This document shows, in pieces, positions 52,618 through 61,311 of a stretch of DNA of 64,000 bases. The position numbers and the translations under genes were made by a program. Origin of the DNA: FEN-1219 sp963713355 (lineage in GTDB: Bacteria > Pseudomonadota > Gammaproteobacteria > Steroidobacterales > Rariloculaceae); assembly GCA_963713355.1 (NCBI GenBank), contig CAVQLK010000008.1, positions 124,001-188,000 of the forward strand, read 5' to 3'. The notes under the pieces are model-generated. The model was not told the origin of the DNA. It ran no database searches and saw nothing but the letters and a program-made list of their open reading frames with translations. Position 1 is the first letter of the stretch; the number at the start of each line of letters is the position of its first letter.

Positions 52618-54681
52618 TCAATCTCCGTCGTCCAGGGGTGCGAGAATGGGTCGCGCTCTGACATAGTCGAAACGCGCGGAGAGGGCGTTCCAGAGCTCGT
52701 ACGGCGCGCCGGCTTCGGCGGCTGGCGGCGATGAGAACCACACGGGTGCGGAGCCTGGACTCTTAACGTAAAGAACGTGCTGCTCGCGCGTACTCTCGGA
52801 CGGCACGGCGGCCAGCAGCTCGTCGCCGCGCACGGCGGCGTACTGCCGATTCGCGAGCAGCGCCGGAAGGCGTTCGGCACGGATCAGCACTCGGTCCGTC
52901 TCGGCGTCGACGCGGTAGTACGCTGCGGCGCCGCGCATGTTATGCCTCGTCAAGGCAACGCCGGACGCGAAGCCGGGCGGCGTGAATTCGGTTTCCATGA
53001 AGCGAACGCGGGTGGAGTGATCTTCGGCCGCACCGCTGAGCTCGGGCAGCCACGATATGCCGTCGAACGTCCCTCGGTGGTGAAGCCGCAGCGCGTCGGT
53101 CAGCGTCGGAGTAATGTCTTCGAGCGATGCGGGCGCCGTGATCTGGGCTCCGCCGGTCGTCGGCAGCTCATCTGCACCGAACGAGCGCATCGCAAGCAAG
53201 ACTTGATATTGATCGCGTGCAAACACGCTCGTCCCGTGCCCGAACGCCTTCTCGAGATACCTGATGTTCCGCCTCGCTTGCTCGTCGTCGACGATGCTCG
53301 CGGGCTCGCCCAACGATTCGCCGTGATCCGATAGCACGACGACGATTGCGTTGTCGAGCGCGCCGCGCTCGCGCAGCGAACCCAAGAGATCGGCGAACTG
53401 CCGATCGAGGCGCTCGACGGCGCGCCGATACTTCTTGGGCATCGCCTCGTCCTCCTCGTCCGGCGATGTCGAAGCCCACGTGTACGGCCAATGGACGAGC
53501 GTGAAGTGAGCCGCCAGAAGAGTGGGCTCGTCGAAGCGCACCCGATTGGCGATTCTCCTGACGAACGTGTCGGGGTCGTAGGTAGCCGCGACGGCGCGAT
53601 TCGCATAGGCATAGGGGAACAACAGCTCGCCGGCGCCGGTATTGACGAGCAGGTTCATGAACGGCGAGTCGGAGAAGAAGCCGAGCAGGAAATCGGCGGC
53701 GCCCATCGGAGGCGCGATCATCTGCTCGAAGCCGTATGATTCGTCGAGGTTCGAGAAACGCACCTCGTCGGTGGCGTAAACGGTCCGATAGCCAGCCTCG
53801 CTCAAAAGCCGCGGCAGCGTGTCCCCCTCGTCGATCAATTCACGCGTCAGCAAGTTCATGACGGCGCCCGTCGAATGCGGGTGCTTACCCGATACGATCG
53901 ATGTCCAGGACGGGAAGGTCCGGGCCAACGGCGTCAACGCATCGGAAAAGACGACGGACCCCGCCAAGAACTCATTGATTGCGGGGGCGAGGTTCCGGCC
54001 ATCCGGCGCGTATAGCGCATCGGGACGCACCGAGTCGAGCCCGATGACGATGACGTGCGGTTCGTCGCGACTCGTGCCGCGGTCGTGGCCTGGCAAGCCG
54101 AACGAGGCGAACGCCGCCGCGCTGGCGCTGGCAGTCAAGGCGCCGACGGTCCACTTGGCGTGCCGCCGAGCGAGCGGCCAGAGAGCCATCGCCGCGTGGC
54201 CGAGCACCCACGCGATCGCGGCGCCCGCGACGATCGTCGCGAGCTCGAGCGCGTTGAGTCCGAACAGCGACGCTTTCATGAAGGCTGCATACGGCTTGCC
54301 GAGCGCAGTCAACGGAAACCATGTGGCGTTCGCCACGAGGATCCAGCCGCCTGCCAACACGAGCCAGAAGCCGCTCCAGCCCCGCAACGAATTGCCGCTG
54401 TTCGGCCACGCACGCTGCGAGAGCTTCGCAAGACACCATATCGCGACGCCGAGCACGAAGTGCACGAGGAGCAGCGCGCCGACGAACGCGGCGAGGTTCC
54501 AGGCGAGCGCGGTGTCCCAGATCGGCTCGTTCAACGTCGCATCGATGACGAGGCTCGAGCGAAAGATCATCGAGTTCGCGTCGCCCCACGCGCGTAGGAA
54601 CGACAACGCGAGAAACAGCTCGCTGCCCAAGACGGCAATCAGCAGCCCAGCCGTGGATCGTTCAGCCGCTCGCGTGGTCAT
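52618..54681 (-). CDS. Membrane-anchored sulfatase-fold protein (phosphotransferase-like)
   Basis: A 687-residue protein with about five N-terminal transmembrane helices (to residue 190) and a large periplasmic alkaline-phosphatase/sulfatase domain. Metal ligands are expected at Asp216 (IGLDSVRPDAL) and Asp452-His453 (LSDHGES). The nucleophile region ARTFPSWTSIVSGKHPH puts Thr255 where sulfatases have Cys or Ser, and Trp259 where they have Arg. Thr is the nucleophile in phosphoethanolamine transferases and MdoB/LtaS enzymes, so transfer of a phospho-group is more likely than sulfate hydrolysis. It lies in line with the two pilin genes on the same strand, 90 bases after the second. Confidence 0.8.
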   Translation of the reverse strand: MTTRAAERSTAGLLIAVLGSELFLALSFLRAWGDANSMIFRSSLVIDATLNEPIWDTALAWNLAAFVGALLLVHFVLGVAIWCLAKLSQRAWPNSGNSLRGWSGFWLVLAGGWILVANATWFPLTALGKPYAAFMKASLFGLNALELATIVAGAAIAWVLGHAAMALWPLARRHAKWTVGALTASASAAAFASFGLPGHDRGTSRDEPHVIVIGLDSVRPDALYAPDGRNLAPAINEFLAGSVVFSDALTPLARTFPSWTSIVSGKHPHSTGAVMNLLTRELIDEGDTLPRLLSEAGYRTVYATDEVRFSNLDESYGFEQMIAPPMGAADFLLGFFSDSPFMNLLVNTGAGELLFPYAYANRAVAATYDPDTFVRRIANRVRFDEPTLLAAHFTLVHWPYTWASTSPDEEDEAMPKKYRRAVERLDRQFADLLGSLRERGALDNAIVVVLSDHGESLGEPASIVDDEQARRNIRYLEKAFGHGTSVFARDQYQVLLAMRSFGADELPTTGGAQITAPASLEDITPTLTDALRLHHRGTFDGISWLPELSGAAEDHSTRVRFMETEFTPPGFASGVALTRHNMRGAAAYYRVDAETDRVLIRAERLPALLANRQYAAVRGDELLAAVPSESTREQHVLYVKSPGSAPVWFSSPPAAEAGAPYELWNALSARFDYVRARPILAPLDDGD

Positions 54682-54771
54682 GCTTGATCCGGAAGTCGCT
54701 AACGAAGGGGTGTGTTATACGACGCGGCGTCTCGTCGACGCTGTGAAACGACGCACCGATCCGGCGCACGA

Positions 54772-55272
54772 TCAACGGCACGATTGCGACAGATAGCGCG
54801 GCTCGATCGTCGTCGAAAGCTGCGTGGCGGTTCGGCCGCCGCCGGCGAAGCCGAGGGGCTCGAGTCCCGGGCCCGGCGCGCGATTGCCGCAGATCCAGAC
54901 GACGTGGCGGTCGACGGTTTCGTACGGCGTCAACGAGATTTGTCGGCCGGCAATCGCGCGATCCGCCAGTGGGCCGTACAGCACGTCGATGCGGCCGTCG
55001 ACGACCGTCACCGAGCCGACGACGATGCTCGAACCCAAGGCCGTGCCGGGCGGGTACGTGAGCTCCCGTTGGGTGGGAACCTCGCCGTGACGATGAAAGA
55101 ACTCGGTGACGGCAGGAATCAGCTCGCTCGCGACGGTGATGCCCTCGGCGACCTCGTGCTTGACGCGGTAGGTGTCAAATGCCGAGTACGCGACGGCGAT
55201 GACGACGACCGTGGCGGCGACTACCGCCCCGAGCTCGGCGAGCGTGATGGCCGAGCGACGCGCGCTCGTCAT
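54772..55272 (-). CDS. Divergent type IV pilin-like protein (second pilin)
   Basis: A 166-residue paralogue of the adjacent PilA, also 166 residues. The shared layout includes EG-x-x-x-A after the first helix, VVDGRIDVLYG against VVDGAITITYG, and the end VVWICGN...RYLSQSCR against VAWQCGG...RYLPAACR, giving the same two-cysteine C-terminal loop. The leader is unusual: MTSARRSA then ITLAELGAVVAATVVV, with Ala instead of Gly before the cleavage site and Ile instead of Phe after it, but Glu5 is kept. The helix lacks the IPAYQDY proline segment. It may be a minor or tip pilin. A strong terminator lies between pilA and this gene. Confidence 0.82.
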   Translation of the reverse strand: MTSARRSAITLAELGAVVAATVVVIAVAYSAFDTYRVKHEVAEGITVASELIPAVTEFFHRHGEVPTQRELTYPPGTALGSSIVVGSVTVVDGRIDVLYGPLADRAIAGRQISLTPYETVDRHVVWICGNRAPGPGLEPLGFAGGGRTATQLSTTIEPRYLSQSCR

Positions 55273-55294
55273 CGTGCGCCCGAGCCGAGCAACG

Positions 55295-55326
55295 AAAAGG
55301 GCCCCCCGTGTCGCCACGGGGAGCCC
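55295..55326 (-). terminator. Rho-independent terminator of pilA
   Basis: On the minus strand a 12-bp stem (GGGCTCCCCGTG with CACGGGGGGCCC, one G-U pair) closes a GCGA tetraloop and is followed by TTTT. It sits 45 bases after the pilA stop and 23 bases before the second pilin start. It should end most pilA transcripts and let some read through. Confidence 0.88.
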
Positions 55327-55371
55327 CTGTTCTGCAATGCCGCCTGCTGGGCGCGGCACTCCACTAAGGCC

Positions 55372-55872
55372 TTAGGCCTGCGGACGGCAAGCCGCCGGCA
55401 GATAGCGCGTCAAGTCGTCGGTAACGAGCGAGCCGCCGCTGCCTCCGCCACCCAACTCTGACGCATTCGTCGGATCGTCGGCGCCACCACATTGCCACGC
55501 GACCGAGCCATCGGGCGTGGTCCACGGGATAAGTTGCAGCGTCGCGTTCGTAATCGCCGCATTGGCGTCGTTGCCGTACGTGATCGTAATCGCGCCGTCA
55601 ACGACCGCTACCGATATCACGTACTTACCGTTCGTGTCGGTCGCAGTAGGCGACATACCGGCTTCCTCACGATTCGCCGGCGCCGCGCCGGTATTCAGGA
55701 ACGTCTCGGCAACCGCAGCTTTCGCCGCCGCCGCCAAGTTCATGCCTTCGGACACCTGCGCACGGATCGTGTAATCCTGATACGCGGGAATCGCAATGGC
55801 AGCCAAGATACCGATGATGGCAACCACGATCATCAACTCGATGAGCGTGAAGCCCTTTTGCAGTTTCGTCAT
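55372..55872 (-). CDS. pilA: Major type IV pilin PilA
   Basis: A 166-residue prepilin. The short leader MTKLQKG is followed by the classic FTLIELMIVVAIIGILAAIA helix with Gly at -1, Phe at +1 and Glu at +5. The C-terminal region has a two-cysteine loop (WQCGG to AACRPQA) and a Gly/Ser-rich insert. ATG 55872 is preceded by AAGGAG. A sigma-54 promoter lies 80-100 bases upstream and the activator genes pilR and pilS are next. PilD, PilB and PilC encoded in this window would process and assemble it. Confidence 0.97.
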   Translation of the reverse strand: MTKLQKGFTLIELMIVVAIIGILAAIAIPAYQDYTIRAQVSEGMNLAAAAKAAVAETFLNTGAAPANREEAGMSPTATDTNGKYVISVAVVDGAITITYGNDANAAITNATLQLIPWTTPDGSVAWQCGGADDPTNASELGGGGSGGSLVTDDLTRYLPAACRPQA

Positions 55873-55953
55873 TTCAAAGCTCCTTCTAGCGGTTTCAGTG
55901 AGAGATGTGGTTCTTCGTAAGCACACGACGCCCACGCGTCTGATGGCGGCAGT

Positions 55954-55969
55954 TGCAATCGGTGTGCCA
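55954..55969 (-). promoter_or_regulatory. Sigma-54 promoter of pilA
   Basis: On the minus strand the sequence reads TGGCAC-ACCGA-TTGCA, an essentially perfect -24/-12 element (consensus TGGCAC-N5-TTGCA). The predicted start is near 55943, giving a leader of about 70 bases before the pilA ATG. PilR, the expected activator, is encoded just upstream, and rpoN is at 8570-10009. Confidence 0.93.
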
Positions 55970-55980
55970 AACGCTTCGCG

Positions 55981-56094
55981 CTATGTCAACTTCGAAGGGG
56001 CGCAAGGCTCGAAGCCATGCTCGCGGACGGCGACGCCTTCGCATTCGACATATTGCACGCCGACGCCGTCCGGCGAGAGGCGAATATCGGGCAC
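55981..56094 (-). other. Possible small or remnant coding frame upstream of the pilA promoter
   Basis: A minus-strand frame from GTG 56094 to TAG 55981 encodes 37 residues (VPDIRLSPDGVGVQYVECEG, then VAVREHGFEPCAPSKLT). The frame stays open another 15 codons upstream, with two more cysteines. Codon use looks like the surrounding genes. No start with a good ribosome-binding site was found and I do not recognise the sequence. It may be a short gene, a gene remnant, or chance. Confidence 0.2.
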
Positions 56095-56154
56095 AAACCG
56101 ACCAAAATTGTCAGCGGTTTTCGGCGCGCAGCGACAGATTCATGAACGCACCGC

Positions 56155-57498
56155 TTACTCGATGCCGAGCTTCTTGATGCGGTAGCGCAGCGCGCGGAAC
56201 GTCAAGCCGAGCAGCTTGGCAGCGGCGGTCTTGTTGTAGCGTGTCTGCTCGAGCGCCGCGACGATCGCGTCGCGCTCGATCTCCTCGAGCTGCGTGCCGA
56301 GCGGCGCGCCGCGCTCGCCGCCGGAGCGCTGGGCCGTCTCGTCGCTGTAGTCATCGTCCTCGCGCAGCTGCAAGTCCGCGACGTCGATGTCGTCGCCGGA
56401 GCACAGCGTAAGTGCTCGCTCGAGGATGTTCTCGAGCTCGCGCACGTTGCCGGGAAACCGGTAACCGAGCAGCGCATCCTGTGCCGCCGGGGTCAGATGA
56501 GGTGTCGGCACGCCTTGCTCGGCGGCGAGCCGCGTAAGAGCGTGATGCGCGAGCATCAACACGTCCTCGCCCCGCTCGCGTAAGGGGGGCACGTTCAAGC
56601 CAATGACGTTGATGCGGTAGTAGAGATCCTCGCGAAAGCTGCCCTCGGCAACGAGCTCGCCGAGATTCTTGTGCGTCGCGCTGAGTATCCGGACGTCGAC
56701 GGCAACCTCGTTCGCCTGGCCCACGGGACGGATCGTCTTCTCCTGTATGACGCGTAGCAGCTTGACCTGCATGTGCAAGGGCAGGTCCGCCACCTCATCG
56801 AGGAATAGCGTGCCGCCCTCAGCCGTCTGGAAGAGCCCCGTCTTGTCGCTGACGGCGCCCGTGAAGCTGCCCTTCTTGTGGCCGAAGAACTCGCTCTCCA
56901 TGAGCTCCGTCGGAATTGCGCCGCAATTGATCGGTACGAACGGTCCCTCGCGCCGCGGCCCCGTCTCGTGAATCATGCGCGCGACGAGCTCCTTGCCCGT
57001 GCCCGACTCACCCGAGATGTGCACGGGGGCTTGGCTGCGAGCGACTTTCGCGACCATGGCGCGCACGCGCTCGAGCGGCGGCGACTGGCCGACGAGACCG
57101 TCAGTTGCCGCGCTGCGCGCCACGGCGGCTCCGCCTTTGAGCTTCAAGGCCGCCGTCACGAGCTTGCGCAGATCGTTGAGATCGAGCGGTTTCGAGACGA
57201 AGTCGAAGGCGCCGAGCTTTAGTGCGCGGACGGCCGCTTCGACGCTGCCGTGCGCCGTGATCACGGCGACCGGCGTGCCAGGCACCTCGCGCTGGATCCA
57301 CTCGACGAGCTCGAGCCCGTCGCCGTCCGGAAGGTGCATGTCCGTCAGGCACAGGTCGAACGGTTGCTCCCCGAACGCCCGCTTGGCGGACGCGATGTCG
57401 AGACACGTGCGCGTAGCGATATCCATGCGCTCGAGCGTTATCGACAGGAGCTCGCAGATGTGAGGTTCGTCGTCGACGACGAGGGCGATCGGTTTCAT
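56155..57498 (-). CDS. pilR: Sigma-54-dependent response regulator PilR
   Basis: A 447-residue NtrC-type activator. Receiver domain with phospho-acceptor Asp53 (LCLTDMHLPDGDG), AAA+ domain with Walker A GESGTGKE (163-170), the sigma-54 contact loop GSFTGA (210-215) and GTLFLDEVADLP, and a Fis-type helix-turn-helix at the end (RYNKTAAAKLLGLTFRALRY). It activates pilA with PilS. The GSFTGA variant of GAFTGA is, as I recall, usual for PilR. The start overlaps pilS by 4 bases. Confidence 0.97.
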   Translation of the reverse strand: MKPIALVVDDEPHICELLSITLERMDIATRTCLDIASAKRAFGEQPFDLCLTDMHLPDGDGLELVEWIQREVPGTPVAVITAHGSVEAAVRALKLGAFDFVSKPLDLNDLRKLVTAALKLKGGAAVARSAATDGLVGQSPPLERVRAMVAKVARSQAPVHISGESGTGKELVARMIHETGPRREGPFVPINCGAIPTELMESEFFGHKKGSFTGAVSDKTGLFQTAEGGTLFLDEVADLPLHMQVKLLRVIQEKTIRPVGQANEVAVDVRILSATHKNLGELVAEGSFREDLYYRINVIGLNVPPLRERGEDVLMLAHHALTRLAAEQGVPTPHLTPAAQDALLGYRFPGNVRELENILERALTLCSGDDIDVADLQLREDDDYSDETAQRSGGERGAPLGTQLEEIERDAIVAALEQTRYNKTAAAKLLGLTFRALRYRIKKLGIE

Positions 57499-59159
57499 GC
57501 GTTTTCTGCGCCAGGTTGCCAGCGCTTCGGATCGGCGAACACGATGCGAAACGCGCTGCCGCCGCCCGGGCGCGGCTGGTAGCGTAACGCGGCGCCGTTG
57601 CGCTCCGCGAGCTCTCGTGAAATGTAGAGGCCGAGGCCCGTGCCGCCCGGCTGGCTCGTGTAGAACGGCTCGAAGATCTGCTCGACCTTGTCCGGCTTGA
57701 TGCCCGGGCCGCGGTCCGCCACCTCGAGGTACGGCCTACCGGACGGCTCGAGAATGCCGCACGAAATTTCGACTGCGATAGCGCCGGCCGCCACGCTCGC
57801 ATACTTGACGGCGTTGTCGCAAAGATTCCACAAGATCTGGTGCAAGTGCGTTAGGTCCATGCGCGCTTCGATATCGGCCCGGCCTGGTTTGAGCGTCACC
57901 GCGCCTTCGTATAACTCGAGTGTCTGCACGAACTCGCGCGCAAAATCCTCGACCCACGGTACCAGTTGCAGGCTCTCGGGACGCGCCGCTTCGCGGCGCG
58001 ACAACGCGAGCACGCTCTCGACTATCTGGCTCACGCGGCGCGCATTCGAGCGAATGATATCGGTCAGCCGGTGCTCGTCGTTTCCCATGCTCGGGGATTC
58101 TGCGAGCAGCTGGCCCGCGTGGCTCATGGCACCGAGCGGATTGCGAATCTCGTGCGCGATGCTGGCGCTCAGGCGCCCGAGCGCCGCGAGCTTGGCCTGC
58201 TGAACGCGCTCGGCTATCAACGACGTGTCCTCGAGAAAGATCACGACCCCGCCCTCGCGGCCGCTCGAAAGCGGCGCGAAGTGCGGCTGAATGTTGGTGC
58301 CGTCCGGTGAGCTGAACGCCATCTGGGATCGATCTACGCTCGCGCCGCTGCGCCAACGGCTCAGCTCGGCGGCAAGCTCGGCGGAAACGGCGGACAGATT
58401 GACCTCGCCGGGCTCCGTGGCTGCGCCGAGCTGTTTGATGGCCGATTCATTGATCAAGCGGATGTGATTCTCGCCGTCGACGACGACGATACTCTCGCGC
58501 AAGTGCTGAATGATGTAATCGTTGAGCTCAACGAGGTTGCGCAAATCGATGCCCCGCTGCTCGGCGAGCGCCTCGCTCTCGACGAGCCGTGTCCGTAGCA
58601 GCTGCACGATGGCCGTAATGATGAAGATCACGGCTCCGAGAATGCCGACGGGCGCGAACTCAGCGCCGGTCGTGATGCCTTGGAGTTGCGCGAAGGTCTG
58701 TTGGCCGAGCAGCACCAGCGTCGCGACCGAGGCGAGCAGGAACGCGCGTTCCGCCGGCAGCAGCAGCGCCAGCGTTCCAACCGACACGATGAGCATGCCG
58801 CCCAATCCGCTCGATATGCCGCTTGCGTGAATCAGCAGCGCTACGGCCACGAGGTCGGTGCCGAACTGTAGATAGGTTTGCCATGACGCCCTCGGCCAGC
58901 GCTTTTGCAGCAAGGCGAGAAACACGCAGCCGGCCCCGATCAGGGCGACGAGAACGCGCCATGCGAGGGTGTCGTTGGCTTCCCCAACGATGCGCGGCGC
59001 ATCGATGAGGTAAAAGACCATGAGCAGCACCGTGCCGACGGAAAGGCGGAACAGATTCAGCAGAACGAGGGCGCGCCACGCGAAGTCGGCCGTGACCGAG
59101 TTGGCTGGACGCACCAGGGCTTTCGCGCGTTGCGTGTCGACGGCTTCGACGGCGGACAT
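57495..59159 (-). CDS. pilS: Sensor histidine kinase PilS
   Basis: A 554-residue membrane kinase. Six transmembrane helices occupy about residues 28-190, then a linker and PAS domain (RESIVVVDGENHIRLINESA), the dimerisation domain with phospho-acceptor His336 (SASIAHEIRNPLGAM), and an ATPase domain with NLCDNAVKYA, DRGPGIKPDKVEQIFEPF and GGTGLGLYISREL. In Pseudomonas PilS senses pilin levels in the inner membrane. It diverges from sucC across 109 bases. Confidence 0.96.
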   Translation of the reverse strand: MSAVEAVDTQRAKALVRPANSVTADFAWRALVLLNLFRLSVGTVLLMVFYLIDAPRIVGEANDTLAWRVLVALIGAGCVFLALLQKRWPRASWQTYLQFGTDLVAVALLIHASGISSGLGGMLIVSVGTLALLLPAERAFLLASVATLVLLGQQTFAQLQGITTGAEFAPVGILGAVIFIITAIVQLLRTRLVESEALAEQRGIDLRNLVELNDYIIQHLRESIVVVDGENHIRLINESAIKQLGAATEPGEVNLSAVSAELAAELSRWRSGASVDRSQMAFSSPDGTNIQPHFAPLSSGREGGVVIFLEDTSLIAERVQQAKLAALGRLSASIAHEIRNPLGAMSHAGQLLAESPSMGNDEHRLTDIIRSNARRVSQIVESVLALSRREAARPESLQLVPWVEDFAREFVQTLELYEGAVTLKPGRADIEARMDLTHLHQILWNLCDNAVKYASVAAGAIAVEISCGILEPSGRPYLEVADRGPGIKPDKVEQIFEPFYTSQPGGTGLGLYISRELAERNGAALRYQPRPGGGSAFRIVFADPKRWQPGAENA

Positions 59160-59268
59160 GGCGCGGAATTCTACCTGATCGCGCTCGCGCGCCGACCTCG
59201 ACTGCTTTGCGGGGCCCGAGGCTTTCGTGGAGAATACCGCCGCCCGCCCCGAGCCGGATCGTTTTTCA

Positions 59269-60434
<1,166 letters not shown>

Positions 60435-60438
<4 letters not shown>

Positions 60439-61310
60439 GCATCCTCGTCGACAAGAACACCAAGGTGATCTGCCAGGGCTTGACCGGCAAGCAGGGCACG
60501 TTCCACACGCAGCAGTGCCTCGACTACGGCACGAAGGTCGTCGCCGGCGTGACCCCGGGGCGCGGCGGCGAGACGCATCTGAACCTGCCGGTCTTCGACA
60601 CGGTCGCCGAGGCCAAGAAGGCGACAGGGGCGACGGTCAGCATGATCTACGTGCCGGCGCCGTTCGCGGCCGACGCGATTCTCGAGGCAGCAGATGCCGG
60701 CATCGAGCTCGTCGTCTGCATCACGGAAGGCGTGCCCGTGCTCGACATGGTCAAGGTCAAGACGGTCATCAAAGGCTCGGACACGCGGCTCATCGGGCCG
60801 AACTGCCCCGGCATCATCACGCCGAGTGCGTGCAAGATCGGCATCATGCCGGGCTCGATCCACAAGCCCGGCTCGATCGGCATTGTGTCGCGCTCGGGGA
60901 CGCTGACGTACGAAGCGGTCAATCAAACGACGCTGCGCGGGCTCGGGCAAAGCACTTGCGTCGGCATCGGCGGCGACCCCGTGCGCGGCATGAACTTCAT
61001 CGATTGCATCGCGCTGTTCGAGAAAGACCCGGCCACGCGCGGCATCATCATGGTCGGCGAGATCGGCGGCTCAGACGAGGAAGCTGCGGCCGAGTACATC
61101 GCGAAGCACGTCAAGAAACCCGTCGTCGGCTACATCGCTGGCGTCACGGCGCCGCCTGGCAAGCGAATGGGGCACGCTGGCGCGATCATCTCGGGCGGTA
61201 AGGGCACGGCGAAGGAGAAGTTCGCGGCGCTAGAGAAAGCCGGCGTGCGGACCGTGCGCTCGCTCGCGGACTTAGGCGAGGCGATGGCCAGCGAGTTACC
61301 ACGGCGCTGA
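60435..61310 (+). CDS. sucD: Succinate-CoA ligase, alpha subunit
   Basis: A 291-residue CoA-binding subunit. TKVICQGLTGKQGTFHTQQ, the CoA pocket SMIYVPAPFAADAIL, GIVSRSGTLTYEAV and the phospho-histidine loop KRMGHAGAIISGGKGTA are present. It starts in an ATGA overlap with sucC. In this organism sucCD are followed by nadE and not by the 2-oxoglutarate dehydrogenase genes that precede them in E. coli. Confidence 0.98.
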
Positions 61311-61311
61311 A

